In this document: positions 1 through 8,193 of the stretch, piece by piece | How the letters are laid out: each line of letters opens with the position of its first letter | Numbering within the stretch: position 1 is the stretch's first letter | Assembly (NCBI GenBank): GCA_963839365.1 | Contig: CAWIUT010000010.1 | Span: forward strand, 434,001-498,000 | Source: DASSKA01 sp963839365 | GTDB lineage: Bacteria > Actinomycetota > Actinomycetes > Propionibacteriales > Nocardioidaceae | Direction of reading: 5' to 3' | Length of the DNA: 64,000 bases | Position numbers and translations under genes: made by a program | The notes under the pieces: generated by a model | Database searches by the model: none | Told to the model about the DNA's origin: nothing | The model's input: the letters and a program-made list of their open reading frames with translations, nothing else

Positions 1-961
1 GGAGCACGACGTCGGCTGAACCCTCGGCGAGGATCTCTTCGGCCTGCTTGGGCTCGGTGATGAGCCCCACAGCGCCCGTGGGTACTCCGGCCTCGGTGCG
101 GATGCGTCGGGCGAACGGAACCTGGTAGCCCGCACCGACCGGGATATCGGCGAGCACGTTGCCGCCTGTGGAGGTGTCGATCAGGTCCACGCCCGCCGTC
201 CGGAGCAGAGTGGCCAGCCGCACGGTGTCGTCCTCACTCCAGCCGCCCGCGACCCAGTCGGTCGCGGAGACCCGGACAATGACGGGGACCCCGCCGCCGA
301 CCCGGGACCGCACTTCCCGGACGACCTCGAGCAGCAGCCGGACGCGGTCGTCGAAGGACCCGCCGTACTCGTCGTCGCGGCGGTTCGACAGCGGTGAGAG
401 GAACTCGTGGAGCAGGTATCCGTGCGCAGCGTGCACCTCGACCACGTCGAAGCCGGCGGCGTCGGCCCGCTCGGCGGCGTCGCCGAATGCTGCCACGATG
501 CTTGTGATGCCCGCGTTGTTCAGCGGTTCCGGGTCCTCTCGCAGCCCAGCGAACGGCTCGGCCGAGGGCGCGACCGGTCGCCACCCGCCGTCGACGTCGG
601 CAACGCCTCCGCGCTCACCGGTGAAACCTGAGTACGTCGATGCCTTGCGGCCGGCGTGGGCCAGCTGGATCCCCGCTGTGGCCCCCTGGCCGTGCAGGAA
701 GTCCACGATGCGCGCCCAGGCCGCCTGTTGCTCGTCGTTCCAGAGTCCAGAGTCCTCAGGGGAGATCCGGCCCTCTGGCGTCACGGCGGTCGCCTCGGTG
801 AGGACCAAGCCGGCGCCGCCGCGGGCGAAGGAGCCGAGGTGGACCAGGTGCCAGTCGTTCGGGACACCGTCGACGGCAGAGTACTGGCACATCGGCGACA
901 CCCACACCCGGTTGCGGACCGTGACGTCGCGCAGGGTGATGGGGGTGAACATCTGGCTCAC
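1..961 (-). CDS. NADH:flavin oxidoreductase, old yellow enzyme family (3' end cut by window edge)
   Basis: Reading leftward, the protein begins MSQMFTPITLRDVTVRNR and continues with VWVSPMCQYSA, HLVHLGSFARGGAG and QLAHAGRKAS, the usual order of the YqjM-like branch of FMN-dependent ene-reductases. VEVHAAHGYLLHEFLSP, with the HxxH-type pair used to bind substrate carbonyls, follows, then RDDEYGGS and a TIM-barrel C-terminal part that runs off the window. Family members reduce activated C=C bonds with NAD(P)H, and relatives act in amine demethylation, but the substrate cannot be told. GTG at 961 is chosen because GGGAGG sits 8 nt upstream; an in-frame ATG at 952 is the alternative. At least 320 codons are present. 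Confidence 0.85.
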   Translation of the reverse strand, partial: MSQMFTPITLRDVTVRNRVWVSPMCQYSAVDGVPNDWHLVHLGSFARGGAGLVLTEATAVTPEGRISPEDSGLWNDEQQAAWARIVDFLHGQGATAGIQLAHAGRKASTYSGFTGERGGVADVDGGWRPVAPSAEPFAGLREDPEPLNNAGITSIVAAFGDAAERADAAGFDVVEVHAAHGYLLHEFLSPLSNRRDDEYGGSFDDRVRLLLEVVREVRSRVGGGVPVIVRVSATDWVAGGWSEDDTVRLATLLRTAGVDLIDTSTGGNVLADIPVGAGYQVPFARRIRTEAGVPTGAVGLITEPKQAEEILAEGSADVVL

Positions 962-1180
962 TGGCGCTGCCTCCCAGGATCTGTGGAGTGAAACCATTCG
1001 TATACGCCTAACCCGCGGGAGGCGTGTGGGATTCCATGTCCGGCACAGGCCAGGATCGGTCAGCGCGGCAGCCTGGGTCCTTGCTCGTCGTTGGCACCTG
1101 TGGTTGGTGCTGTGGAGAGTTGGGGCGGAGACGCTGCCCCGGGCAGTGTCAACCAGGACAGGCAAGTCTGGGCTGTGTAC

Positions 1181-1810
1181 TCAGCCAGGGCCCGGGCCTG
1201 TGGCGCTGTCCCCGGCCCCAGGCGGAGGTGGCGCCGGTGTGCCGGACGCCGGAGAGCTCGGACCCCAGGCGAGGGGCGCGTAGCCGGGCCCATGGGCGTA
1301 GGGCCCGGCGGGCGGGTGCTCATCTGGCGGCCCTGACCTCGGGCCGAACCGGTTAGGGCCCCTTGTGCTGGGGCGCAGCATGAGCACCAGGTTGACAGCC
1401 AGGCTGGCGAGCAATGTGAGGCTGCCAGCCACGAACAGCGCGATGGCGAGCCCGGGAGTGTCGTGGGCGTTGGAGAAGGCACCGGCCAAAGCGGTGACGA
1501 CACCAGCGACGATGGCCCCGACGCCGGCGAGGGCTGTGCTGATCGGGGCCGCCAACCACCAGCCGGACAGATCGGAGTCGTGCAGGCGCCGCACGGAGAC
1601 GGCCAACGCGGGCACCAGCAGGCCGAGGGAGACGACGGTGCCCAAGTAGCTGAAACCGAGGGCGGCGTCGGTCAGTCGGTCGATCCCGGTGGTGGCACTG
1701 TCGACCAGGACGGTGAACAGGTACCACCACCAGAACTCGCTAGGCGCGGCGCGGCCACGGAAATTGGCGTACTGGCGCAGCACGCTTTGGACGGCGCCAG
1801 GGAAAGTCAT
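1181..1810 (-). CDS. DUF805 family membrane protein
   Basis: 209 residues. The first half has the DUF805 pattern: a short amphipathic start, YANFRGRAAPSEFWWWYLF, then about four hydrophobic segments with VRRLHDSDLSGWW between the second and third. The last 45 residues are a Pro/Gly-rich, probably cytoplasmic tail. DUF805 proteins are inner-membrane proteins of unknown function. ATG at 1810 is preceded by CCGGAG at a suitable distance; the same frame stays open upstream, but that part has no membrane or family signal. It stands alone between two divergent or unrelated genes. Confidence 0.75.
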   Translation of the reverse strand: MTFPGAVQSVLRQYANFRGRAAPSEFWWWYLFTVLVDSATTGIDRLTDAALGFSYLGTVVSLGLLVPALAVSVRRLHDSDLSGWWLAAPISTALAGVGAIVAGVVTALAGAFSNAHDTPGLAIALFVAGSLTLLASLAVNLVLMLRPSTRGPNRFGPRSGPPDEHPPAGPYAHGPGYAPLAWGPSSPASGTPAPPPPGAGDSATGPGPG

Positions 1811-2062
1811 GAATGCTCCGGACGGTCGCGGGTCAGCGACGGTGTGAGGACCGGGCGTGGCCTCGGCATCCTTGCGCGGGAATGCGACGGCCGCTTCACG
1901 GCGGACCAGCCGGGATCGCTGCTGGCACGGCAGCGTGGGCACACACCCTTCCACTTTCAACTTACACGGCAGTAGGGGGCTTGCGGCAAGACCCATGCTC
2001 TCCCGCACAATCGACGGCCGATGTTCGGATTCGGTAGAGGACTGCGGGTGAGGTGGCACTTG

Positions 2063-3592
2063 ATGGACGCGGACGTGGTCGTTGTGGGCGCCGGGCCGAC
2101 CGGTCTCATGCTCGCTGGTGAGCTCGGCCAGGCGGGGGTGCGAACGATTCTGCTGGAGCGACGGCCGGAGCCGTCCGAGACGGCGAAGGCAGGAGGTCTC
2201 GCGGGACAGATCCTGCAGCTGCTGCACTACCGCGGCGAGCTGCACCGGTTCCGCGAGGCGACCAGCGGCCCAGCTCGCCCCGAGCCGGCTCCGCGGTTCC
2301 CGTTCGGTGGGCTGCATCTGGACTTCACCCGGCTCGAGGATTCTCCGATGCGCGCGATGCTGCTCCCCCAGCCAAGGCTCGAAGGTGTCCTCGCCGAACG
2401 CGCGATCGAGCGTGGTGCCGAGGTACGCCGTGGGGACGAGGTGGTCGGTATGCGCCACGACGACGACGCGGTGACCGTCGAGGTGCGCGGCCCTGACGGG
2501 CCGTACGAGGTGGCCGCGCAGTTTCTGGTCGGCTGCGACGGTGGCCGCAGCCGGGTCCGCGACCTGGCCGGTATCCCGTTCCCGGGCACTTCCTTGCCTG
2601 AGATCGAGCGGCTGGCCTCGGTCACCGTGCCCGACTCGGTGACCGTGCTCTCCGACGGAGGTCTCGACGTCCCCGGAGTCGGCAAGATCCCGTTCGGCTA
2701 CACCGCGACTGAACGTGGCGTGTTCGCGTGCTCTGGCATCGGCGGTGCCATGGGCGTCTACACCGCCGAGGTGGAGGCGACCGAGTACGACGACGACGTG
2801 CCCATGAGCGTCGCCGAGCTGAGCGCGAGTGTGTGCCGCGTGCTCGGCATCGACCTACCGCTGGGAGAGCCTCTCCGGATGACGCGGTTCGGCTACTCGG
2901 CGAAGCAGGCGGCCACCTACCGCGACGGTCGCGTCTTCCTGGCCGGCGATGCGGCGCACCTGTTCCCCGCGGGCGGAGTCGCGGTGAACGCGGGCATGCT
3001 CGACGCAGCCAACCTTGCGTGGAAGCTCGCCGGAAGCGTCCAGGGCTGGGCGCCGCGCGGTCTGCTCGACACGTACTCCGATGAACGCCGCACCGCCGCC
3101 GACCGCACCCTGCTCCATACGCGTGCTCAGGTGGCGCTGCGCCGCGGATACGGCCCCAGCGGCGACGCGCTGCGGGCGCTCTTCCTCGAGCTGACCACCG
3201 ACGAGCAGCCGCTTCGCCGCCTCGGTGCGCTCATGGCCGGCACCGATACGGGGTCTGCGATATCAGAAGAGCACCCGCTCGTCGGCACCTTCGCAACCGA
3301 CCGAGCCCTGCGCGTGGACCACGAGGATCCCAGGTCAGCCGGGCTGCTGAGCAAGGGCCGCCCGGTGCTCCTCGACCTCGCTGACGATGCGGACCTGCGG
3401 GAGCTTGCCGGTCAATGGGGTGGCCGCGTCAACGTTGTCAGCGCGACGATCGACGAGCGGCCCGCCGACGCGCTCCTGATCCTGCCGGACACCCGCGTCG
3501 CCTGGGCGACCACGGTCGACGAGACCCACGCGACCACGTTGCCCGCACTGCGGGAAGCGCTGAGCACGTGGATGGGCGCCCCATCGACCTAG
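2063..3592 (+). CDS. FAD-dependent aromatic-hydroxylase-type monooxygenase
   Basis: 509 residues. The N-terminal Rossmann motif GAGPTGLMLAGEL is followed by an acidic ribose-binding end (LLERRPEP). Mid-protein VGCDGGRSRVRDLAGI is the DG motif, and VFLAGDAAHLFPAGG is the GD motif of class A flavoprotein monooxygenases. The C-terminal 130 residues form the thioredoxin-like domain typical of the PheA/TfdB/MhpA and rifampicin-monooxygenase group. Such enzymes hydroxylate phenolic or polyketide rings using NAD(P)H and O2; the true substrate is unknown. ATG at 2063 is chosen because GAGGTGG lies 7-8 nt upstream; an in-frame ATG at 2021 has no ribosome site. Confidence 0.8.
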   Translation: MDADVVVVGAGPTGLMLAGELGQAGVRTILLERRPEPSETAKAGGLAGQILQLLHYRGELHRFREATSGPARPEPAPRFPFGGLHLDFTRLEDSPMRAMLLPQPRLEGVLAERAIERGAEVRRGDEVVGMRHDDDAVTVEVRGPDGPYEVAAQFLVGCDGGRSRVRDLAGIPFPGTSLPEIERLASVTVPDSVTVLSDGGLDVPGVGKIPFGYTATERGVFACSGIGGAMGVYTAEVEATEYDDDVPMSVAELSASVCRVLGIDLPLGEPLRMTRFGYSAKQAATYRDGRVFLAGDAAHLFPAGGVAVNAGMLDAANLAWKLAGSVQGWAPRGLLDTYSDERRTAADRTLLHTRAQVALRRGYGPSGDALRALFLELTTDEQPLRRLGALMAGTDTGSAISEEHPLVGTFATDRALRVDHEDPRSAGLLSKGRPVLLDLADDADLRELAGQWGGRVNVVSATIDERPADALLILPDTRVAWATTVDETHATTLPALREALSTWMGAPST

Positions 3593-3594
3593 GG

Positions 3595-3898
3595 TGCGGC
3601 TCGGGTCGGTCCGCCCGGCTCGTGCTGGCGGGCGGGCAGGTCGGTCGGCCCTCGTGTGGCACGGTACGGTGCTGTGCACGGAGGCTGTGGGGTGGCACGC
3701 GAATCACATCGTGGCCGTGTGCCACACCGGCGGCTTGAGCGAATTGGTCGATGCGGAGACCGGCCAGGTGCAGACGTTGCGCGGCGGCGCTGAGACGTGG
3801 GTGTTCACCCCCGGTGACGGGCCGGAGATCCGCTACGAGACGGCGACTCCGCGCTTCCCACCGACGAGCACCACCCAGACACGGAGGAGGCATGCTGA
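3595..3898 (+). pseudogene. Decayed ectoine synthase-like (EctC/cupin) remnant
   Basis: Fragments in three frames line up in order with EctC. Frame 1 (from 3595) gives RSARLVLAGGQVG, like the EctC segment around SRRLLLADDGVG. Frame 3 (about 3640-3855) gives WHANHIVAVCHTGG and ELVDAETGQVQTL, matching the cupin core that in EctC reads WYKNHLEAVYCIEGEGEVEDLETGEV. Frame 2 (about 3855-3898) ends LPTDEHHPDTEEAC and a TGA, resembling the EctC tail PLTGDEVHDPDGAY. The first 20-odd residues and any start codon are missing, and at least two frameshifts are needed. The final TGA overlaps the ATG of ectD by one base, as expected for an old ectC-ectD junction. The alignment was made by eye against remembered EctC sequences. 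Confidence 0.5.
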
Positions 3899-4797
3899 TG
3901 ACCGACACGATGACACGCGCCACGGACCTGTACCCGACACGACTGAGCACGCCGAGGTCGCCGAAGGTCCGCGAGGACGAGGTGGTGTGGGGTACGGCGG
4001 ACGACGGCCCGATGGACGTCGCCACGCTGGCCGGGTACGACGAGCAGGGCTACCTGAGCGTTCCGGACCTGGTCACGCCCGACGAGGTGGAGGCATTCCG
4101 CGCCGAGCTGCACCGGCTGTCCGACGACGCCCAGGTGCGCGCCGACGACCGCACCGTCATCGAGCGTTCGTCGCAGGAGGTGCGCTCGATCTTCGAGGTG
4201 CACAAGATCAGCGACGTGTTCGCGGCGATCGTGAGCGACTCGCGGGTGGTCGACCGGGCCCGCCAGCTGCTGGGATCCGACGTCTACGTGCACCAGAGCC
4301 GGGTGAACTTCAAGCCCGGCTTCGAGGGCAAGGAGTTCGGCTGGCATTCGGACTTCGAGACCTGGCACGCCGAGGACGGGATGCCGCGGATGCGCGCGGT
4401 CAGCATCTCGATTTCGCTGACCGACAACTACAGCTTCAACGGACCGCTGATGATCATGCCGGGGTCGCACAAGACCTTCGTCTCGTGCGTGGGGGAGACC
4501 CCGGAGGACAACTACAAGTCCTCGCTGGTCAAGCAGGAGGCAGGCACCCCGGACCGCGAGAGCATCAGGATGCTCGCCGACCGGTACGGGATCGACGTGC
4601 TCGCGGGCAGCGCAGGCGGGGCGACGATGTTCGACTGCAACTGCATGCACGGCTCGAACGGGAACATCTCGCCGTACGCCCGTTCGAACGTCTTCATCGT
4701 CTACAACAGCGTCGAGAACACCTGCGTGGAGCCGTTCGCGGCCCACACTCCCCGGCCGGGCTTCATCGGCGCGCGCGACTTCACCCCCGTGGCCTGA
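3898..4797 (+). CDS. ectD: Ectoine hydroxylase (Fe(II)/2-oxoglutarate dioxygenase)
   Basis: 299 residues, the normal length of EctD, which converts ectoine to 5-hydroxyectoine using O2 and 2-oxoglutarate. The family signature FGWHSDFETWHAEDGMPRMR is intact; His150 and Asp152, with His251 (CMHGSNGN), form the iron triad. The N-terminal WGTADDGPMD and YDEQGYLSVPDL are also typical. GGAGGAGG at 3883-3890 is 7 nt before ATG 3898; the ATG at 3892 is too close to it, so 3898 is preferred. No ectA or ectB is in the window and the preceding ectC-like sequence is broken, so ectoine would have to come from elsewhere in the genome or be imported. Confidence 0.93.
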   Translation: MTDTMTRATDLYPTRLSTPRSPKVREDEVVWGTADDGPMDVATLAGYDEQGYLSVPDLVTPDEVEAFRAELHRLSDDAQVRADDRTVIERSSQEVRSIFEVHKISDVFAAIVSDSRVVDRARQLLGSDVYVHQSRVNFKPGFEGKEFGWHSDFETWHAEDGMPRMRAVSISISLTDNYSFNGPLMIMPGSHKTFVSCVGETPEDNYKSSLVKQEAGTPDRESIRMLADRYGIDVLAGSAGGATMFDCNCMHGSNGNISPYARSNVFIVYNSVENTCVEPFAAHTPRPGFIGARDFTPVA

Positions 4798-4862
4798 CCG
4801 GTCGCACCGATTCGGCGGAGTTGAAGCGTTGAGGGGCTCTACCGCCGTACCGCTTCGGCAAC

Positions 4863-4903
4863 GGGGAGGGGCAATCCCCCCGAGTGGAGCGACGCCCCTC
4901 CCC
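4863..4903 (+). terminator. Stem-loop terminator after ectD
   Basis: GGGGAGGGGC (4863-4872) pairs perfectly with GCCCCTCCCC (4894-4903) across a 21-nt loop, 66 nt after the ectD stop. It is followed only by TTGTC, so it would be an actinobacterial-style terminator with a weak U-tract. Confidence 0.55.
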
Positions 4904-4971
4904 TTGTCGCAGATCCCCTCGCGGCTGGCGCAACGCGGCCTGTCCACGCGACCTCGGGGGACGCGGATCCC

Positions 4972-5694
4972 GTGCCCTTGCTAAGCCTCGTGGTGGCAGC
5001 CCTGGCCGCGTTCGCGCTGGCGTTCGTGTCTGCCGTGGCCGGGTTCGGCGGCGGCGTGCTCCTCCTGCCGGTGTTCACCGCCCTGTTCGGTCTGCGCGCG
5101 GCGATTCCGATGCTCACGCTCGCGCAGCTGGTTTCCAACGGCAGCCGTGTCGTGTTGAACCGGCACCATCTGCGCTGGCGCCTGATCCGCAACTTCGCGA
5201 TCGGCAGCGTCCCGCTCGCAGTCGCCGGCGGCCTGCTGTTCGCCACCGCTCCACTGGACGGACTGCAACGGCTGCTGGGCACCTTCCTGCTCCTCATGGT
5301 CCTCTGGCGGCGACTACGCCCCACGCCGCCGCGGGTGTCGCAGCGCGCCTTCGTAGGAGTCGGAGCGGCCTCCGGACTGGGCTCCGCCCTCCTGGGCAGC
5401 GTGGGCCCCCTCACCGCCCCGTTCTTTCTCGCCTACGGCCTGGTCAGAGACGCCTACATCGGCACCGAGGCGGCCTCGGCCGTCGTGCTCCACGCTGCGA
5501 AGCTGGTCGCCTACGGCACCGGTGACCTCCTGACGGCCCAGGTGCTTCTCCTCGGACTGGTGCTGGCACCTGCGACCATGGCCGGCGCCCTGGTCGGCAA
5601 ACGCACTATCCACAAGATCAGCGACCCGGTCTTCGTGGCCCTCGTCGAGGGTGCTCTCGTGGTGTCCGGCATCCTGCTTCTCCTCGGCGTCTAG
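4972..5694 (+). CDS. Sulfite exporter TauE/SafE family membrane protein
   Basis: 240 residues and almost entirely hydrophobic, with about eight membrane segments. The N-terminal AGFGGGVLLLPVF is the glycine-rich motif of the TauE/SafE (DUF81) family, repeated in weaker form in the second half (GLGSALLGSVGPLTAPFF). Members are thought to export sulfite, sulfoacetate or other organic anions. GTG at 4972 is the first start in frame before the first hydrophobic segment, without a clear ribosome site. No sulfonate genes are adjacent, so the substrate is open. Confidence 0.8.
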   Translation: MPLLSLVVAALAAFALAFVSAVAGFGGGVLLLPVFTALFGLRAAIPMLTLAQLVSNGSRVVLNRHHLRWRLIRNFAIGSVPLAVAGGLLFATAPLDGLQRLLGTFLLLMVLWRRLRPTPPRVSQRAFVGVGAASGLGSALLGSVGPLTAPFFLAYGLVRDAYIGTEAASAVVLHAAKLVAYGTGDLLTAQVLLLGLVLAPATMAGALVGKRTIHKISDPVFVALVEGALVVSGILLLLGV

Positions 5695-5725
5695 GTCCCC
5701 TTCCCAGACGCGGTAGCTCGTGGTG

Positions 5726-5752
5726 GCCGCCTCCCACCTGGTCGGAGGCGGC
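5726..5752 (+). terminator. Stem-loop after TauE/SafE gene
   Basis: GCCGCCTCC (5726-5734) and GGAGGCGGC (5744-5752) form a perfect 9-bp stem with a 9-nt loop, 31 nt after the stop at 5694. No U-tract. Confidence 0.45.
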
Positions 5753-5859
5753 GGACTCTGACAGGTCCGAGGTCCCCCGGGGCGGTGGCGTCCGGCCCTG
5801 ACCCCGCGCTCGGTCGCCCTGCACCGTGGAGAGCAAGGCGACCTGGAAGGCGAGACCTC

Positions 5860-6579
5860 ATGACTTCGTCCAGCTACCCCCTGCACGTGAACGCCCGGCT
5901 TGACCCGACGATGAAACGCTGGCTGTGGCTGGTCAAGTGGCTGCTCGTCCTGCCGCACTACTTTGTGCTGTTCTTCCTGTGGCTGACCTTCTTCGTCCTC
6001 AGCGTGGTCGCGTTCTTCGCGATTCTGTTCACCGGGCGCTATCCGCGCGCGATCTTCGACTTCAACGTGGGCGTGCTGCGCTGGAGCTGGCGGGTGGACT
6101 ACTACGCGTACGGAGCGCTCGGCACGGACCGGTACCCGCCGTTCACGTTGGCTGAGGTCCCCGACTACCCGGCCCACCTCGACGTGGACTACCCGCAGCA
6201 CCTCTCGCGGGGGCTGGTCCTGGTGAAGTGGTGGCTGCTGGCGATCCCCCACTACCTGATCGTCGCGTTCTTCGTCAGCGGCGGCGCCTACGTCGTCACC
6301 GAGGCGTCGACGACCTCCCAGAACTCTGAGCTGTGGGGAAGCGGGCTGATCGGTCTGCTGGTCTTCATCGCCGCCTTGGCGATGCTGTTCACCGGCCGGT
6401 ACCCCCAGTCGATCTTCGACCTGGTGCTGGGCATGAACCGCTGGGCGCTGCGGGTGGCGGCGTACGCCGCTTTGATGACCGACCAGTACCCACCGTTCCG
6501 GCTCGACCAGGGCGGCGACGACCTGGGAGCCGTGCAGCTGGCGCCGCCCGACGAGCCCGCGGGCGAAGCGCGCACCTGA
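5860..6579 (+). CDS. DUF4389 domain membrane protein (two repeats)
   Basis: 239 residues made of two similar halves. Each has a WLxLVKW or LVKWW entry, PHY and two hydrophobic segments, then AxLFTGRYPxxIFD, a W-rich stretch and TDxYPPF (about residues 10-100 and 115-220). This is the DUF4389 repeat, a membrane family of unknown function common in actinobacteria. GGAAGG at 5845-5850 precedes ATG 5860 by 9 nt. The protein may be co-transcribed with the following DUF2252 gene 49 nt downstream. Confidence 0.8.
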   Translation: MTSSSYPLHVNARLDPTMKRWLWLVKWLLVLPHYFVLFFLWLTFFVLSVVAFFAILFTGRYPRAIFDFNVGVLRWSWRVDYYAYGALGTDRYPPFTLAEVPDYPAHLDVDYPQHLSRGLVLVKWWLLAIPHYLIVAFFVSGGAYVVTEASTTSQNSELWGSGLIGLLVFIAALAMLFTGRYPQSIFDLVLGMNRWALRVAAYAALMTDQYPPFRLDQGGDDLGAVQLAPPDEPAGEART

Positions 6580-6628
6580 GACCACCTGCCTCGTCGGCTG
6601 GCAGCCACGCCGGGAACGGAGAGGAACC

Positions 6629-8089
6629 ATGCTGAAGAAGGTTGAGCACCTGAGCCTGGAGGAACGCACGGCGCGGGGCGAGGCGGCACGTGACCGGGTT
6701 CCGCCGGCGAGCCAGGCCGGATGGTCGCCGAAAGCTGACCGCCAAGGTCCCGTGGAGCAGATCGAGCAGCAGGACGCCGGGCGTGACGCCGACCTTGTCC
6801 CGGTCAGGCACGGTCGGATGATGGCATCGCCGTTCACCTTCTACCGGGGTGCCGCGAAGATCATGGCAGCAGACCTCGCCGGCACCCCCACGGCGGGCCT
6901 GGATGTGCAGCTGTGCGGCGACGCTCACCTGGCGAACTTCGGGGTGTTCGGCTCTCCGGAGCGACAGCTCGTCTTCGACATCAACGACTTCGACGAGACG
7001 CTTCCCGGGCCCTTCGAGTACGACGTCAAGCGGCTTGCGGCGAGTATCACCGTGGCGGCGAAGAACAACGGATGCACGAAGTCCGAGGCCAGGTCGATCA
7101 CCAGGGCGGCGGTCGCGTCGTACCGGGAGGCGATGGACGAGTTCTCGGTGATGAGGACGTTGGACGTGTGGTACGCCCACCTGGCGGAGGACCACCTTGC
7201 GCAGGCGGTCGGGCAGGCGACCTCGGCCTTTGCCGCCGACAAGGGGGAGGGCGGCGGCAAGGGCAAGGCAGCGGCCAAGGAAGCGAAAAAGCTGCGGAAG
7301 CGCTTCGAGAAGAACGTCGCGAAGGCACGCTCTCGTGACAGCCTCCAGGCGTTGTCCAAGCTCACCGAGGTCGTGGACGGCAGCTACCGGATCACCAGCG
7401 CTCCGCCTGTCGTCGTCCCGGCGCGCGAGCTGCAGGCGACCTACGCGATGGAGCCCGAGCAGCTCGAGGACGGCATTCTGGGGATGTTCGCGCAATACCG
7501 GCAGAGCCTTCAACCGGACCGTCGAGAGCTCCTCGGCCAGTTCGATGTGGTGGACTGGGCGCGCAAGGTCGTCGGCGTAGGCAGCGTGGGAACCCGCGCC
7601 TTCGTCGTCCTGCTCGAGGGCCGGAACGACGACGACCCACTCTTCCTGCAGCTCAAGGAAGCCTCGGCGTCGGTCCTCGAAGGGCCGCTGCGCAAGAGCA
7701 GGTACCGACAGTCCGGCGAGCGGGTCGTGCAAGGGCAGCGACTGATGCAGGCGTCCAGCGACATCTTCCTCGGCTGGAGCAAGGGCGTGGAGGCCGGACG
7801 TTACTTCTACTGGCGGCAGCTGCGCGACATGAAGGGGTCCGCCCTCGTGGAGCTGATGCCGCCGGAGGCCCTCACCTTCTACGGCCGCCTCTGCGGATGG
7901 GCGGTCGCCCGGGCGCACGCGCGGTCCGGTGACCCGGTGGCCATTGCTGCCTACCTGGGCTCCGATGACAGCTTCGACCGTTCGATCACGGACTTCTCAA
8001 GTCGCTATGCCGACCAGAACGAGCGGGACTTCGCGGAGTTCACCGAAGCCATCCGGACCTCGCGGGTCAAGGCGGTCGAAGGAGTCTGA
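6629..8089 (+). CDS. DUF2252 domain-containing protein
   Basis: 486 residues, the usual size of the family. Characteristic blocks are ASPFTFYRGAA, LCGDAHLANFGVF and DINDFDETLPGPFEYDVKRL in the N-terminal third, and YYW-like and FYGRLCGWAVARAHARSGD near the end. The HxNFG plus DxND pattern resembles the catalytic loop of the aminoglycoside-phosphotransferase/kinase-like fold, so an ATP-using enzyme is plausible, but no reaction is established. GGAGAGGAACC immediately before ATG 6629 supports the start. Confidence 0.8.
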   Translation: MLKKVEHLSLEERTARGEAARDRVPPASQAGWSPKADRQGPVEQIEQQDAGRDADLVPVRHGRMMASPFTFYRGAAKIMAADLAGTPTAGLDVQLCGDAHLANFGVFGSPERQLVFDINDFDETLPGPFEYDVKRLAASITVAAKNNGCTKSEARSITRAAVASYREAMDEFSVMRTLDVWYAHLAEDHLAQAVGQATSAFAADKGEGGGKGKAAAKEAKKLRKRFEKNVAKARSRDSLQALSKLTEVVDGSYRITSAPPVVVPARELQATYAMEPEQLEDGILGMFAQYRQSLQPDRRELLGQFDVVDWARKVVGVGSVGTRAFVVLLEGRNDDDPLFLQLKEASASVLEGPLRKSRYRQSGERVVQGQRLMQASSDIFLGWSKGVEAGRYFYWRQLRDMKGSALVELMPPEALTFYGRLCGWAVARAHARSGDPVAIAAYLGSDDSFDRSITDFSSRYADQNERDFAEFTEAIRTSRVKAVEGV

Positions 8090-8140
8090 GAACTGGCGCG
8101 ACAAGCAGGCAGAACGATGCGGCAGCATGAGCGAGCTCCA

Positions 8141-8192
8141 TGGACCGAGGGGCCCCAGAGCGCTACGCTGAGCAATGTATTGCGTATCGTGA
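8141..8192 (+). promoter_or_regulatory. Candidate promoter and IclR-type operator before the metF-like gene
   Basis: TGGACC (8141-8146) and TACGCT (8164-8169) are spaced by 17 bp as a -35/-10 pair. Just downstream TTGCG-TAT-CGTGA (8180-8192) resembles the 13-bp inverted motif TTGCG-N3-CGCAA found before purU/iclR at 16401-16413. The right half here has two mismatches. Confidence 0.35.
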
Positions 8193-8193
8193 A

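Noticed and set aside
159..1283. Long rightward open frame over the old-yellow-enzyme gene
   Set aside because: Arg/Ser/Pro/Thr-rich with no family motif; it is antisense to a leftward protein with clear OYE motifs, and long antisense frames are expected at this GC content.
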